DNA of 64,000 bases from Candidatus Kaistia colombiensis (GCA_029203105.1 CP119318.1:3672501-3736500); one strand, 5' to 3'. Numbered from the stretch's first letter, positions 36,177 through 46,790 are shown. A program made the numbers and translations. The notes: generated by a model from the letters alone, not told the origin.

Positions 36177-38059
36177 TTACCAGACGACGGGATGCGTCTC
36201 GCCGGTTGCCACATTGACGAAGCCCTCCGGCGCCAACGGCGACGGCGCCACCAGCACCCAGCGCCACGGCGCGCAGGTCAGCGTGGCAAAGGAAAGCCGC
36301 TCCGGGAAGCCCGGCCACCAGCGCGGCGAGAAGGTCGGCTCGTACATCCAGTCGATCTTTGCGCCCTCGGCATAGAGCGCCTGCATCTCGGCATCGAGCA
36401 CATCCGCCGGCCGCGCCGTCATCAGCCCGCCGACCTCGTAGAGGACAGCGCGCCACCACCTTGCCGCCGGAAACCAGCACCCAGCCGCCCTGCTGCGCCG
36501 CCAGTTCGTTGGCGACCATCGCCATCGCCTCGTCCGAGGAGCCGACGACCCAGATATTGTGCTTGTCATGGCCGAGCGTCGCGCCCAGCGCCGTATCCGG
36601 CGTGCGCGGCCCCGTGCCGAGCCAGAACATTTTCGACACCTTCGCCTCGCCGGAGAAGCGGTCGACGATGGCGAACTTGGTGACGTTGCGCTCGAAGTCG
36701 CGCTGCACCGCGCCATCGGCGACCGGCAGTTCCATGGTGATGAAATCATCATGCCAGTGGAACGGCCGCAGCAGCGCCGCCTGGGCGCTGGCGCACTGTC
36801 ACCCGGCGCCGCAATGCGAAAATCGGCGGCGGTGACGGTGCGGTCGATCTTCACCGTCCGCGTCGCCCATTCCGGCCAGTCGATCTCTGGCAGCTCGCCG
36901 ACGAAGCGATTGCCCTCCGAGGCCGGCCGGCCATCGGCCCAGACTTTTGCGATCTTGAGCGAGGCGACGTCTTCCAGCAGCACGATGTCGGCGAAGCGGC
37001 CCGGCGCGATCGAGCCGACCCAGGGCGTCAGCCGCATGTGGCGGGCCGGGTTGATCGTGACGCACTGGATGGCGATCTCCGGCGAAAGGCCGTTCTCGAT
37101 CGCCAGCCGCATGTTGTAGTCGGTCGCGCCCAGCTTCAGCGTGTCGCTGGCGCTGCGGTCGTCGGTGACGAAGGCGATCTGCGACCAGTCGGAGAGGCCC
37201 TTGGCGATCAGGCCCTTGATGAGGTCCGGCAGCGAATGCGGGCGCAGTTCGACGAACAGGCCGTGCGTCAGCTTTTCCCAGACCTCCTCCAGGAACCAGC
37301 CCTCGTGGTCGGACGCCATGCCGGCGGCGGCGAAGGCGTTGATCGACGGCGAGGTCGCGCAGGCCGGCGGCGTGGCCCTCGACCACGCCGCGCTTCTCGA
37401 AGGTGGCGCGGATCATGCCCCAGAGCCGGTCATAGGACGGGTTTTCCGGATTCCAGACCGAAGGCCAGTCCATCACCTCGTCGAGACCGGCGACCATCAG
37501 GCTCTCGTTCAGAAACTGCTTCTGCTCGTCATAGCCGAAATAGCCGCCGCCCCATTCATAGGCGGTCGGCGGCACGGCCGAGCCCGGCAGCGGGAAGATC
37601 TTCATCGGCGAGCCGCGCCGGCGCGCCTCCAGCCAGAATTCGAGATTGTTGGCGCCGTTGACGTTGGAGAATTCGTGGCTCGCCTCGCAGACCCAGGTGA
37701 CGCCATGCGGCATCACCAGCGCCGCCTCGTATTCCGGCGTCAGGTGCGAGCTCTCGATATGCTTGTGCGCCTCGCCGAAGCCGGGCACGGCGGCAAGATC
37801 CGGCTCGTGCGCGCGCGTCGGCCGCCTCGCCGGTCCAGGAACCGGCCGGGCCGACATAGGCGATGCGGCGGCCCTTGATGACAATCTCCTGGTCCTCGGC
37901 CCAAGTGCGCGAATGCACGTCGAGCAGCCGCCCGACGCGCAGCACGCGATCAGCCGGACGCTTGGCCAGCGCAACCAGCGTCAGGTCCTGGCGGATCGCG
38001 ATCTCATCGGTGGCGTCGATCAGCAGATCGGCGGGAAGCGGCGCGGCGGGAGAAACCAT
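36177..38059 (-). CDS. ade: Adenine deaminase (frame-disrupted)
   Basis: Pieces of one adenine deaminase of about 620 residues are spread over three frames. The start is MVSPAAPLPADLLIDATDEI, and then come the metal site VPGFGEAHKHIESSHLTPEYE, GHAAGL, AFVTDDRSASDTLKLGATDYN, the long C-terminal domain with LGHDKHNIWVVGSSDEAM, and the end WRWVLVAPSPLAPEGFVNVATGE. Frame changes occur near 37830, 37350, 36790 and 36450. The enzyme converts adenine to hypoxanthine. It is the first gene of the BMP importer operon. The conserved motifs on both sides of every indel suggest sequence errors and not decay. Confidence 0.85.
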
Positions 38060-38179
38060 CGGTGGGCGCCTGTCGAGGGTCGTTGCGGAAGCGGCAGAGG
38101 TAAAAGCGCCGGGCCGCGCTGTAAAGCGCTTCGGAGCGCCAACCTGCCGACATCTTGGGCGCCCCCGCCGCAAATCCAT

Positions 38180-38467
38180 TTAGGGAGCTGCCTCCCTGCC
38201 GGCCCAGGCCCGCCTGAGGTCGTTCTCGGTCAGATCACGCATGGCCCGGTGCAGGGCGATCTTGAACGGCGCGGCATCCGTGGCCGGCACGATCAGGATC
38301 ACCGTCTCGCGCGGCGGACAATTTGGCCGGGAACACGCGAGTTCATGGACGAGGACACGCGCCGCGTCATCGAGGCAGAGCGCTGACCGGGTCCAATTCT
38401 TGATCCGGGCCGCCGCCTCGGCGCGCTCGGCTGCGTCGCGCGGCGCGAAAGGGTTGGCGAAGCGCAC
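38180..38467 (-). CDS. Small protein with CxxxxCPPxET motif, partner of the COG0523 GTPase
   Basis: A 95-residue protein read from the GTG at 38467, 2 bp after the GTPase stop codon. The centre reads VHELACSRPNCPPRETVILIV, with two cysteines spaced like a metal site, and the end is FKIALHRAMRDLTENDLRRAW. I recall similar small proteins beside COG0523 (CobW-like) GTPases in Rhizobiales, but none with a known function. Its position in a Zur-box-controlled cluster suggests a zinc-related task. The start could also be further upstream, because the frame is open. Confidence 0.68.
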   Translation of the reverse strand: MRFANPFAPRDAAERAEAAARIKNWTRSALCLDDAARVLVHELACSRPNCPPRETVILIVPATDAAPFKIALHRAMRDLTENDLRRAWAGREAAP

Positions 38468-38469
38468 GC

Positions 38470-39717
<1,248 letters not shown>

Positions 39718-39772
39718 GTGAGCGGGAGCGTGGCAGGTCCAGCCGGGGACTAACGCCCCCGGCTGGAAGGCA

Positions 39773-40501
39773 TCAGTCTTCGTGGTGGCCGTTGACGAAG
39801 GAGAGCGTGGCGAAATGGTTCATCGTATCGGCCTTGCTCGTGTCGGCGAACGGAGCCTTGTGCGAGACCGCGATGACGTTCAGCCCGTCATTGCGGATCA
39901 GCACCTCGGCGACGCCATCCGCGTCCGTCTTGCCGAGCGTCGCTTCCGATGCGTTGACATAGTCTGACGTGATGGCGGCTCCGGCGATCGGCTTGCCGTC
40001 ATAGAGCACCCGCACCTTGAACAGGTCGCCGGCGACAAGCTCGGTGGGGTTTGCGAGAGGCACGATCTGCAGCGGTTGCGCCGGCAGCGCGGGCACGGCA
40101 TCGCCATGCAGATGACGGATGGTGACGTTGTGTTTCCAGTTGTCTCCCGCCTCGGTCGCGCCCGGAACCTCGTCCTTCGGCTTGGCGATCCACTTTCCGT
40201 CGGCGCCCTTCGAATAGAAGCCGTTGGCGAAATCGATGAGCAGGATGGCGGCCCCGTCCGCCACTTCGATCACCACCCTGCGCTCGCCGGCAATTGCCTT
40301 GGCGTCGACCGGCTTGCCCGTCTTGTCGATGGCGCGGACGGTCTTGACCTTGGCCGGGTCGTAGGCGCCGTCCTCGGCACCATGGCCATAGACGATGCCG
40401 GTCTCGCCCCAGCGTTCCGCCGTCCAGATGCCATGCGCAGAAGCAGGGAGAGAGCCGAGCAGCAGGGCGGCGGAAGCGAAGAGAAGGCGTTGGGTCCGCA
40501 T
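39773..40501 (-). CDS. DUF4198 domain periplasmic protein
   Basis: A 242-residue exported protein. The signal peptide (1-22, cut after LPASA) would leave His23 as the mature N terminus (HGIWTAERWGE), an arrangement that can bind metal through the terminal amine and imidazole. The remainder is the beta-rich DUF4198 fold (CopC/carboxypeptidase-regulatory-like), with HNVTIRHLHGD and ending FVNGHHED, both histidine-rich. The Zur box 22 bp upstream of its start makes it the lead gene of a zinc-controlled unit with the COG0523 GTPase. Binding zinc or another metal in the periplasm is inferred. Confidence 0.88.
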   Translation of the reverse strand: MRTQRLLFASAALLLGSLPASAHGIWTAERWGETGIVYGHGAEDGAYDPAKVKTVRAIDKTGKPVDAKAIAGERRVVIEVADGAAILLIDFANGFYSKGADGKWIAKPKDEVPGATEAGDNWKHNVTIRHLHGDAVPALPAQPLQIVPLANPTELVAGDLFKVRVLYDGKPIAGAAITSDYVNASEATLGKTDADGVAEVLIRNDGLNVIAVSHKAPFADTSKADTMNHFATLSFVNGHHED

Positions 40502-40522
40502 CGGGATACTCCGTATATGTTA

Positions 40523-40537
40523 TGTTATAATATAACA
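40523..40537. promoter_or_regulatory. Zur box
   Basis: TGTTATAATATAACA is a perfect 15-bp palindrome; the flanks TA and CTT extend it loosely. It corresponds to the alphaproteobacterial Zur consensus, which contains TGTTATA and TATAACA half-sites. It is 22 bp upstream of the DUF4198 start codon, overlapping the expected promoter, so Zur with zinc would repress the DUF4198-GTPase-small protein unit. Confidence 0.85.
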
Positions 40538-40704
40538 CTTGTAGAAGATGATCCCGACGCTGGCAACCCGCTACCGTCCCCTTTGCGTGCCCCGTCTTTC
40601 CGCTATGCTCCCTCGCGCAAGCGTCTGGCGCCGTTCCCGAACTTGCGTCGCGCGATGCACTCGGGCGCCGAAACGGACTTGGCCACGGAAGAAGGGCGGA
40701 TGCG

Positions 40705-41199
40705 ATGGACGAGCAGGGTCACGACGACGACCATTTGGATGAGACGCGCTGGAAGCATGACGGCGTGCGCGTCATCAAGGGCGATGCGCTCGACGCCAAT
40801 ACCGCCCAGACGCCGGGCATGTTCCGGCAGGCCGCGATCAATCACGCCCGCGTCGGCGCGCAGAAAATCTGGGCCGGAACGGTGCGGATCGAGCCGAACG
40901 CCAAGACCGGCGTGCACCACCATGGCGAACTGGAGAGCGTGATCTACGTCATCAGCGGCCGGGCGCGGATGCGCTGGGGCGAGCGCCTGGAATTCGTCGC
41001 CGAGGCGGAGCCCGGCGATTTCATCTTCGTGCCGCCCTTCGTTCCACATCAGGAGATCAACGCCGATCCGACGAGGCCGCTCGAATGCGTTCTGGTCCGC
41101 TCCGACAACGAGGCGGTGGTGGTCAATATCGATACGGTCGATCCGGTCGAAAGGCCGGAAGAGGTCTACTGGATCGACCCGATCCACCGGCAGCCCTGA
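40705..41199 (+). CDS. Cupin domain protein
   Basis: A 164-residue single cupin. Motif 1 is GVHHHGELESVIYVISGRARMRWG with three histidines and a glutamate, and motif 2 is PGDFIFVPPFVPHQEIN with a histidine, together forming a complete metal site. The ATG at 40705 has GAAGAAGG upstream. It is divergent from the Zur-controlled genes, 168 bp past the Zur box. It could be an isomerase, oxygenase or sensor; nothing decides between these. Confidence 0.9.
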   Translation: MDEQGHDDDHLDETRWKHDGVRVIKGDALDANTAQTPGMFRQAAINHARVGAQKIWAGTVRIEPNAKTGVHHHGELESVIYVISGRARMRWGERLEFVAEAEPGDFIFVPPFVPHQEINADPTRPLECVLVRSDNEAVVVNIDTVDPVERPEEVYWIDPIHRQP

Positions 41200-41214
41200 C
41201 CCGGGACCACGCGT

Positions 41215-41710
41215 CTAGCCTGCCGCTTTCGCAGGAGCGTCGGGGTGGAACGTGTAGCGGAAGTCGCAATGCTCGGCGCCTTCCATCAGCGTCTGCGTCC
41301 GCTCCATTGTGATGCGCGGGTCATAGCCCTGGCAGAAGACGCCGTCGCGGTTGCAGGACAACAGGTGGCCGATCCCGTCCAGCCCCATCTCGCGATAGGT
41401 CTCGGCGTAGCGGCAGCGATGAACGTTGTAGTCGAAATGCGTGTCGGTCGCCCGCAGCACCTCGATTTGGAGTGCGTCGTCCTTGGTCCAGAGCGATTGC
41501 AGATCCTGGAAACTGCGCAGGCTGGTGCCGCCCTCGGTCCGCTCGGCGAAGGCGCGGCCGGTGTCGATCGCGGCCTGGCTGATCGCCTGCATCAAGGATC
41601 GCCTGCGCCCTCGCCTCGCCGATTTCGCGCACCATGCCGGCATAGATCGGCGCGATGATCGCCGCCTCGATCCGCCGCCGCTGCAGGATGCCGATCTCGC
41701 CTTCGGTCAC
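41215..41710 (-). CDS. L-2-amino-thiazoline-4-carboxylic acid hydrolase-like protein (frame-disrupted)
   Basis: From the GTG at 41710 (preceded by GGGAAGA) the protein reads EGEIGILQRRRIEAAIIAPI and, after an indel near 41595, continues in a second frame as TKDDALQIEVLRATDTHFDY, RCRYAETYREMGLDGIGHLL and THTLMEGAEHCDFRY-like sequence (actual text RTQTLMEGAEHCDFRY). This matches the ATC hydrolase family, whose characterised members act on a cysteine precursor ring; most members are unstudied. It ends 15 bp from the convergent cupin gene. One indel suggests an error in the sequence. Confidence 0.72.
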
Positions 41711-41905
41711 CGTCTTCCCGGCCTCCGACTGCCGCCATGGCTCGCCTCCACATCATCCGCCGTGCCCTGTCGCAAGGCCGAGATACGATCATAGGCCAGC
41801 TTTCCCGAAACGGTCAGCCCGGATCGTTGCGGCTGCCCCGGCCTTGTCGACGTCGCCGTCGCGCGCCGCCAGCAGCGCGAAACCCGGCCCGGGCGTGCTC
41901 AGAGC

Positions 41906-42538
41906 TCAAGCCACTCTGAGAGCGGCGAGATCACCGCTGGTCAGGAAAGGCAAGTTGGCTTCGATCTTGTCTATCGGCCAATCCCACCAAGCAATATCAA
42001 GAAGCTCGGCAATAATCTCGTCGGGATAACGCATCCGAAGGATCGTTGCCGGGTTGCCGCCGACAACGGCGTAGGGAGGAACGTCGCGAGCGACCACGGA
42101 GGAAGCGGCGACAATCGCGCCGGCGCCGATCCGCACACCGGGCATGATCGCCGCGTTGTGACCGATCCATACGTCGTGGCCAACAACCGTGTCTTTGACC
42201 GGCAGGTCTTTGTAGCCGAAGGTCTCCGGCTTGAAGATCCGGAATGGATACGCGCTGAAGCCAGTCATCGGATGATTGGCCGAGCTGGTAATGAAGTAGC
42301 ATCCGCGCGCAATCTGCACGAACTTGCCGATCACCAGTCGCTCGCGCACACCGCGACCGAGGTAGGGTGCCAGGATCTGGGCCGTATCCTCCGGCCTGCC
42401 GGAGTGAGTGTAGTAGCTGAAGTCGCCGACCTCGATGCGCGGATGGTCAATAACGTTCTTCAAATAGACCGTATCGCGATAGAGCGTGCCATCCGGCAAG
42501 GTAATGGGATGAACCGCATCAGCATCGAGAAGAGGCAT
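41906..42538 (-). CDS. CatB-related xenobiotic O-acetyltransferase (hexapeptide repeat)
   Basis: A 210-residue left-handed beta-helix acyltransferase, recognisable by the Vat/CatB pattern: VGDFSYYTHSGRPED, IGKFVQIARGCYFITSSANHPMTGFSAYPF with the catalytic His, and the hexapeptide turns VVGHDVWIGHNAAIMPGVRIGAGAIVAASSVV. Relatives acetylate chloramphenicol or streptogramins, but many have other substrates, so no resistance should be assumed. Base composition is lower in GC than surrounding genes, which suggests acquisition. It stands alone. Confidence 0.88.
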   Translation of the reverse strand: MPLLDADAVHPITLPDGTLYRDTVYLKNVIDHPRIEVGDFSYYTHSGRPEDTAQILAPYLGRGVRERLVIGKFVQIARGCYFITSSANHPMTGFSAYPFRIFKPETFGYKDLPVKDTVVGHDVWIGHNAAIMPGVRIGAGAIVAASSVVARDVPPYAVVGGNPATILRMRYPDEIIAELLDIAWWDWPIDKIEANLPFLTSGDLAALRVA

Positions 42539-42943
42539 GGCGAACCTTTTCGAAGAGCGGAAGTCCCAACGGAAGGAGGAGCGAGGTTAATCGTACGGAG
42601 CCACGGAATCCGTCGCGCCGATCCAATGCACTCATGAAGAATTCAGATGACGCAGTCGCAACGCCGAAAAGGTCGACAGCTTCCTGCAAGCCCGCCTCGC
42701 TAAATGCCGACCACAGAAGCGGTCGAATATGGGGCAGGCACATCAGCCAGCCCGGACGAGGAATTCTCGCAACCCAGGGCGTCAACGAGTCTTGCCGGAT
42801 TCGAAGTTTTCCGGCGGAGCCTGATAGTGGAGGCGCTACTTCCAGAAACTTCGCCCCACGGCTTCAACCCCTATCCGGCGCAAGGCGGAGAGTCCACGTT
42901 ACTTCTAACCTGGGGGCGAAACTATCAACGTGGACAAAAAGAG
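42539..42943. other. Gene-free stretch between the acetyltransferase and tRNA-Gln
   Basis: I see no convincing gene here. The one clear structure is the inverted repeat GTCCACGTT (42892-42900) / AACGTGGAC (42927-42935), with perfect 9-bp arms and a 26-nt loop, directly downstream of the tRNA (minus strand). A T-run (minus-strand CTTTTTG, 42935-42941) lies between the tRNA and the hairpin. Confidence 0.5.
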
Positions 42944-43017
42944 TGGCTGGGGAACCTGGATTCGAACCAAGACTAACGGAGTCAGAGTCCGTCGTTCTAC
43001 CGTTAAACTATTCCCCA
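42944..43017 (-). tRNA. tRNA-Gln (anticodon CTG)
   Basis: The minus strand gives a 74-nt cloverleaf. The acceptor stem pairs TGGGGAA with TTCCCCA, followed by discriminator G and an encoded CCA. The anticodon arm is ACGGA-CTCTGAC-TCCGT, with anticodon CTG at 34-36 and A37. The T arm contains GGTTCGAATCC. It reads CAG codons. In most alphaproteobacteria this tRNA is first charged with Glu and then amidated by GatCAB, whose B subunit is encoded at 52867-54341. Confidence 0.96.
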
Positions 43018-43803
43018 ACGAGGATGCCGGAGCATCCGGAGCGGCGGGTCAGTGCCCGGCGCCGCGTTGATGGCGTTCGTATAGGCCGCGCCCTTTTCGC
43101 CGTCAACCACCCATTTTTCTCCACCCGATGACAAGGCGGATTTGTACACAGGCTAGTCGGAGAGGCGCCGGGCGCGCCCGGCGCGATCGCCGCCCTCCCC
43201 TGACGCTCCCGGTTGCCAGAGCAAGCCCGAGGCGCGTCGGCAAGGCCCGGGCGCTCTGTCGCGCGATCGCGCCCCTCCTCGGACGCGCCCGATTGCCAGA
43301 GCAGGCCGAGGCGCGTCGGCAAGGCCTGGGCGCGCCGCCGCGCGATCGCGGCCCTCCCCTGACGGCCCCAGTGCCCGATAGGCCCCAGGCCAGCCGCGGG
43401 GAGGATGCAGGCGCCTCACGCCTGCCGACGGCGTCTCGAATCGACAGGAAGATCCTTCGATACGAAAAGGTCCTCCGACACTGAAAGGTCGTGCGGGATC
43501 GACGCGGCGCCCGGCGGTGGGCCGCACGAGACGGCTTACGGGTTTCAAAGGCCTGCGCTAAGCTCGGTGCCGTCGGGGCACGCTTCCGCCCTCGACCCTA
43601 CAGGGGAACTCATGCATTCGCGATCGATCGCTTTGTGCCGGGCATCGACAAAAACAGGCGACAAGCCGCGTGGCGCCTCGACTCCGAGCGACATCCAAGC
43701 TTCAAGAATGCATGCTAGCGTTGAAAATAGACGGCTTATCATCAGGCCGGCCAGGGGGCCGCGCCGGGGCAAGTGGGCAGTGATTCGCCGAGGGAGACAA
43801 AGC
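43018..43803. other. Gene-free stretch between tRNA-Gln and the ABC binding-protein gene
   Basis: Apart from the 80-bp tandem repeat at 43181-43420 I find no gene or recognisable promoter here. The open frames present are very rich in Arg, Pro and Ala and look like artefacts of high GC content. Confidence 0.5.
43181..43420. repeat. Imperfect tandem repeat, about 80-bp unit, three copies
   Basis: The anchor GCGCGATCGC recurs at 43181, 43261 and 43340. It is followed each time by a CCCTCC-like run, then GATTGCCAGAGCA or a variant, then GAGGCGCGTCGGCAAGGCC. Copies 1 and 2 are complete (80 and 79 bp); copy 3 diverges in its second half. Units are contiguous, without unique spacers. The region lies just upstream (in tRNA orientation) of tRNA-Gln. 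Confidence 0.8.
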
Positions 43804-44907
43804 ATGAAGACGAACTGGATGCGGATGTCGGTGTCCGTACTCGCCATCTGCGCCTCGTCCAGCCTGGCTTTCGGCCAGGGCATGGACGAGCTGATCGCGG
43901 CGGCCAAGAAGGAAGGCCAGCTGACGACGATCGCCCTTCCGCATGACTGGTGCGGCTATGGCGACGTGATCGAGGGCTTCAAGGCGAAGTACGGCATCGC
44001 CGTCAACGAACTGAACCCCGACGCCAGCTCCGGCGACGAGATCGAGGCGATCAAGGCCAACAAGGGCAACACCGGCCCGCAGGCGCCGGACGTCATCGAC
44101 GTTGGCCTGCCCTTCGGCCCGTCGGCCAAGGCCGAGGGCCTGCTGCAGCCCTACAAGGTCTCGACCTGGGACACGATCCCGGACGCCGCCAAGGACGCCG
44201 AAGGCTATTGGTATGGCGATTATTACGGCGTGATGTCCTTCCTCGTGAACACCGACATCATCAAGACGGTGCCGCAGGACTGGAAGGATCTGCTCTCGGA
44301 TGAATACGCCAACTCCGTCGCGCTCGCCGGCGACCCGCGCGTCGCGGCGCAGGCAATCCAGGGCGTCTTCGCCGCCGGCCTGTCCGGCTCGGAAGGCGAC
44401 ATCGCCAAGGCCGGCGACGAGGGCCTGAAGTTCTTCGCCGAGCTGAACAAGAAGGGCAATTTCGTGCCCGTCATCGGCAAGGCCGCGTCGCTGGCGCAGG
44501 GCTCGACGCCGATTCTGATCGCCTGGGACTACAACTCCCTCGCCTGGCGCGACGTCCTGAAGGGCAACCCGGCCGCCGAGGTCGTGGTGCCGAAGACCGG
44601 CGTCGTCGCCGGCGTCTATGTCCAGGGCATCAGCGCCTTCGCGCCGCATCCGAACGCCGCCAAGCTCTGGATGGAATATCTCTATTCCGACGAGGGCCAG
44701 CTCGCCTGGCTCGCCGGCTACTGCCACCCGATCCGCTTCGACGATCTCGCCAAGAACGGCAAGATCCCGGCCGACCTGCTCGCCAAGCTGCCGCCGGCCG
44801 AAGGCTATGCCAAGGCCGTGTTCCCGACGGTCGAGCAGCAGAACGCCGCCAAGGAAGTGATCGCCAAGCAGTGGGATTCGGTCGTCGGCGCCGACATTCC
44901 GAAGTAA
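43804..44907 (+). CDS. ABC transporter substrate-binding protein (polyamine/iron type)
   Basis: A 367-residue periplasmic protein with a signal peptide (about 1-23, ending SSLAFG) and a type II binding fold: LIAAAKKEGQLTTIALPHDWCGYGDVIEGFKAKYG, then PQAPDVIDVGLPFG and AHPNAAKLWMEYLYSDEGQ-like sequence near the C terminus. The family includes spermidine/putrescine, ferric iron and 2-aminoethylphosphonate carriers. The ATG at 43804 has GAGGGAG upstream. It leads a four-gene importer operon (two permeases and an ATPase follow). Confidence 0.9.
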   Translation: MKTNWMRMSVSVLAICASSSLAFGQGMDELIAAAKKEGQLTTIALPHDWCGYGDVIEGFKAKYGIAVNELNPDASSGDEIEAIKANKGNTGPQAPDVIDVGLPFGPSAKAEGLLQPYKVSTWDTIPDAAKDAEGYWYGDYYGVMSFLVNTDIIKTVPQDWKDLLSDEYANSVALAGDPRVAAQAIQGVFAAGLSGSEGDIAKAGDEGLKFFAELNKKGNFVPVIGKAASLAQGSTPILIAWDYNSLAWRDVLKGNPAAEVVVPKTGVVAGVYVQGISAFAPHPNAAKLWMEYLYSDEGQLAWLAGYCHPIRFDDLAKNGKIPADLLAKLPPAEGYAKAVFPTVEQQNAAKEVIAKQWDSVVGADIPK

Positions 44908-44965
44908 GGAAGCCGGGTCTCACCCGGAAACCTTCGGCGGCGAACCAGCCGCCGCGCGACAGGGG

Positions 44966-44990
44966 AGCCCGGCGAATGCCGGGCTTTCCC
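44966..44990 (+). terminator. Attenuator-like hairpin after the binding-protein gene
   Basis: AGCCCGGC (44966-44973) and GCCGGGCT (44978-44985) form a perfect stem with a GAAT loop, followed by TTCCC. A smaller hairpin CCGGGT/ACCCGG precedes it. In binding-protein operons such hairpins after the first gene favour high expression of the binding protein over the membrane parts. Confidence 0.6.
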
Positions 44991-45101
44991 GCATCGAGGC
45001 GGCGGCCCGCGCGTCGTCCCGCATTATTTTGACCCCTGCCCTTGCCGGATGCGGGAGGGGCCAGCATCCTGCATTCCCGAAGAGACGACAGATAGGCTGC
45101 C

Positions 45102-45986
45102 ATGGCAGAAACCGCCGCAGAGCTCGCCCGTACGAGACCGCGCCCCGTCCCGCTGACATGGCTCGGCGTCGTGCCGTTCATGCTGTTCGCGCTGATGTTC
45201 CTGATCGTGCCGGCGACGCTGCTGATGATCGGCGCCTTCCAGGACCCGCAGGGCAATTTCACCCTGCAGAACATCGCCAATTTGAACCAGCCGACCATCA
45301 TCAAGGCTTACCGCACCTCGATCGCGATCAGCGCGGCTTCCGCTTTCGGCGGCGCGCTGATCGGCTTCGGGATCGCCTATGCCGTGGCGCTCGGCCATGT
45401 GCCGCGCTGGATCCGGCCGACGATGATGACGTTTTCCGGCGTCGCTTCGAACTTCGCCGGCGTACCGCTCGCCTTCGCCTTCATGGCGACGCTCGGCCGG
45501 ACCGGCCTGGTGACGGCGCTGCTCACCAGCATCTTCGGCATCAACATCTACCGCTACGGCTTCAACCTCCTGAGCTTCGGCGGATTGACGCTGACTTATC
45601 TCTACTTCCAGATCCCGCTGATGATCCTGATCATGACGCCGGCGATCGACGGGCTGAAGCGGGAATGGCGCGAGGCGTCGGCCATCCTCGGCGCCTCGAC
45701 CTGGCAATACTGGCGCATGGTCGCCTTCCCGATCCTTTGGCCGAGCCTGCTCGGCGCCTTCCTGCTGCTCTTCGCCAACGCCTTCGGCGCGATCGCGACG
45801 GCGTATGCGCTGACCGGCTCGTCGCTCAACATCATCACCATCCTGCTGTTCGCGCAGATCCGCGGCGACGTGCTGCACGACCCGAATCTCGGCTATGCGC
45901 TGGCGCTCGGCATGATCCTGATCACCGGCCTTTCCAACGGCGCCTATATCTGGCTCCGGTCCCGCAGCGAGAGGTGGATGCGATGA
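45102..45986 (+). CDS. ABC transporter permease 1 (polyamine/iron type)
   Basis: A 294-residue inner-membrane protein with six helices and the EAA loop REASAILGASTWQYWRMVAFPI that docks to the ATPase. The first helix is preceded by a short cytoplasmic head. The end overlaps the next permease by 4 bp (ATGA). It partners permease 45983-46768 and ATPase 46791-47861. Confidence 0.92.
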   Translation: MAETAAELARTRPRPVPLTWLGVVPFMLFALMFLIVPATLLMIGAFQDPQGNFTLQNIANLNQPTIIKAYRTSIAISAASAFGGALIGFGIAYAVALGHVPRWIRPTMMTFSGVASNFAGVPLAFAFMATLGRTGLVTALLTSIFGINIYRYGFNLLSFGGLTLTYLYFQIPLMILIMTPAIDGLKREWREASAILGASTWQYWRMVAFPILWPSLLGAFLLLFANAFGAIATAYALTGSSLNIITILLFAQIRGDVLHDPNLGYALALGMILITGLSNGAYIWLRSRSERWMR

Positions 45987-46768
45987 AGCGCCCGGTCATC
46001 GGTCCCTGGATCACCATCATCCTCGGCACGCTCTACTTTCTGGTGCCCCTGATCGCGACCTTCGAGTTCTCGCTCCGGATGAAGCGCGGCGTCTATTCCT
46101 TCGAAGCGTACCGGGTCGTCTTCGGCGATCCGAACTTCCAGGCGAGCTTCACCTATTCGGCGGTGATCGCGATCGCGGCGATCCTCGTCGGCGTGCTGAT
46201 CGTGGTGCCGACAGCCTATATCGTGCAGCTGAAGCTGCCGCGGCTGCGCCCGCTGGTCGAGTTCATCACGCTGCTGCCGCTGGTGATTCCGGCCATCGTG
46301 CTCGTCTTCGGCTATCTCCGGATGTATAATTCCTCGTCTTGGCTACCGCTGACCAATTCCGTGCGCGGCACGGATTTCCTTTTGACCTGCGCCTATGTCA
46401 CGCTCGCGCTGCCTTACATGTATCGGGCGGTCGATACCGGCCTGCGCGCCATCGACATCCGCACGCTGACGGAAGCGGCGCAGAGCCTCGGCAGTTCGTG
46501 GCCGCGCATCCTGTTCCAGGTGATCCTGCCGAATGTACGGGTCGCGGTACTGTCGGGCGCATTCCTGACCTTCGCCATCGTCATCGGCGAGTTCACCATG
46601 GCGAGCCTGCTGAACCGGCCGGCCTTCGGCCCGTATCTGCAATTGATCGGCGCCAACCGCGCCTATGAGCCGGCGGCGCTTGCCATCATCGCCTTCATCA
46701 TCACCTGGGCCTGCATGGGCCTGATCCAGCTTTTCGGCGGCGGGCGCCAGAGAGCGGCGCGCCGCTGA
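45983..46768 (+). CDS. ABC transporter permease 2 (polyamine/iron type)
   Basis: A 261-residue permease of the PotC-like family, with the EAA loop TLTEAAQSLGSSWPRILFQVILP about two thirds along. It overlaps permease 1 by 4 bp and is followed 22 bp later by the ATPase gene. It forms the second half of the heterodimeric channel. Confidence 0.92.
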   Translation: MKRPVIGPWITIILGTLYFLVPLIATFEFSLRMKRGVYSFEAYRVVFGDPNFQASFTYSAVIAIAAILVGVLIVVPTAYIVQLKLPRLRPLVEFITLLPLVIPAIVLVFGYLRMYNSSSWLPLTNSVRGTDFLLTCAYVTLALPYMYRAVDTGLRAIDIRTLTEAAQSLGSSWPRILFQVILPNVRVAVLSGAFLTFAIVIGEFTMASLLNRPAFGPYLQLIGANRAYEPAALAIIAFIITWACMGLIQLFGGGRQRAARR

Positions 46769-46790
46769 AGCAGAATTGGGACAACCAAGC

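Noticed and set aside
41906..42538. Calling the CatB-like acetyltransferase an antibiotic resistance gene
   Set aside because: The family is broad and many members have no drug substrate; nothing near it supports a resistance role.
43181..43420. Possible CRISPR array
   Set aside because: The repeat unit is about 80 bp, contiguous and divergent, with no unique spacers and no cas genes nearby.
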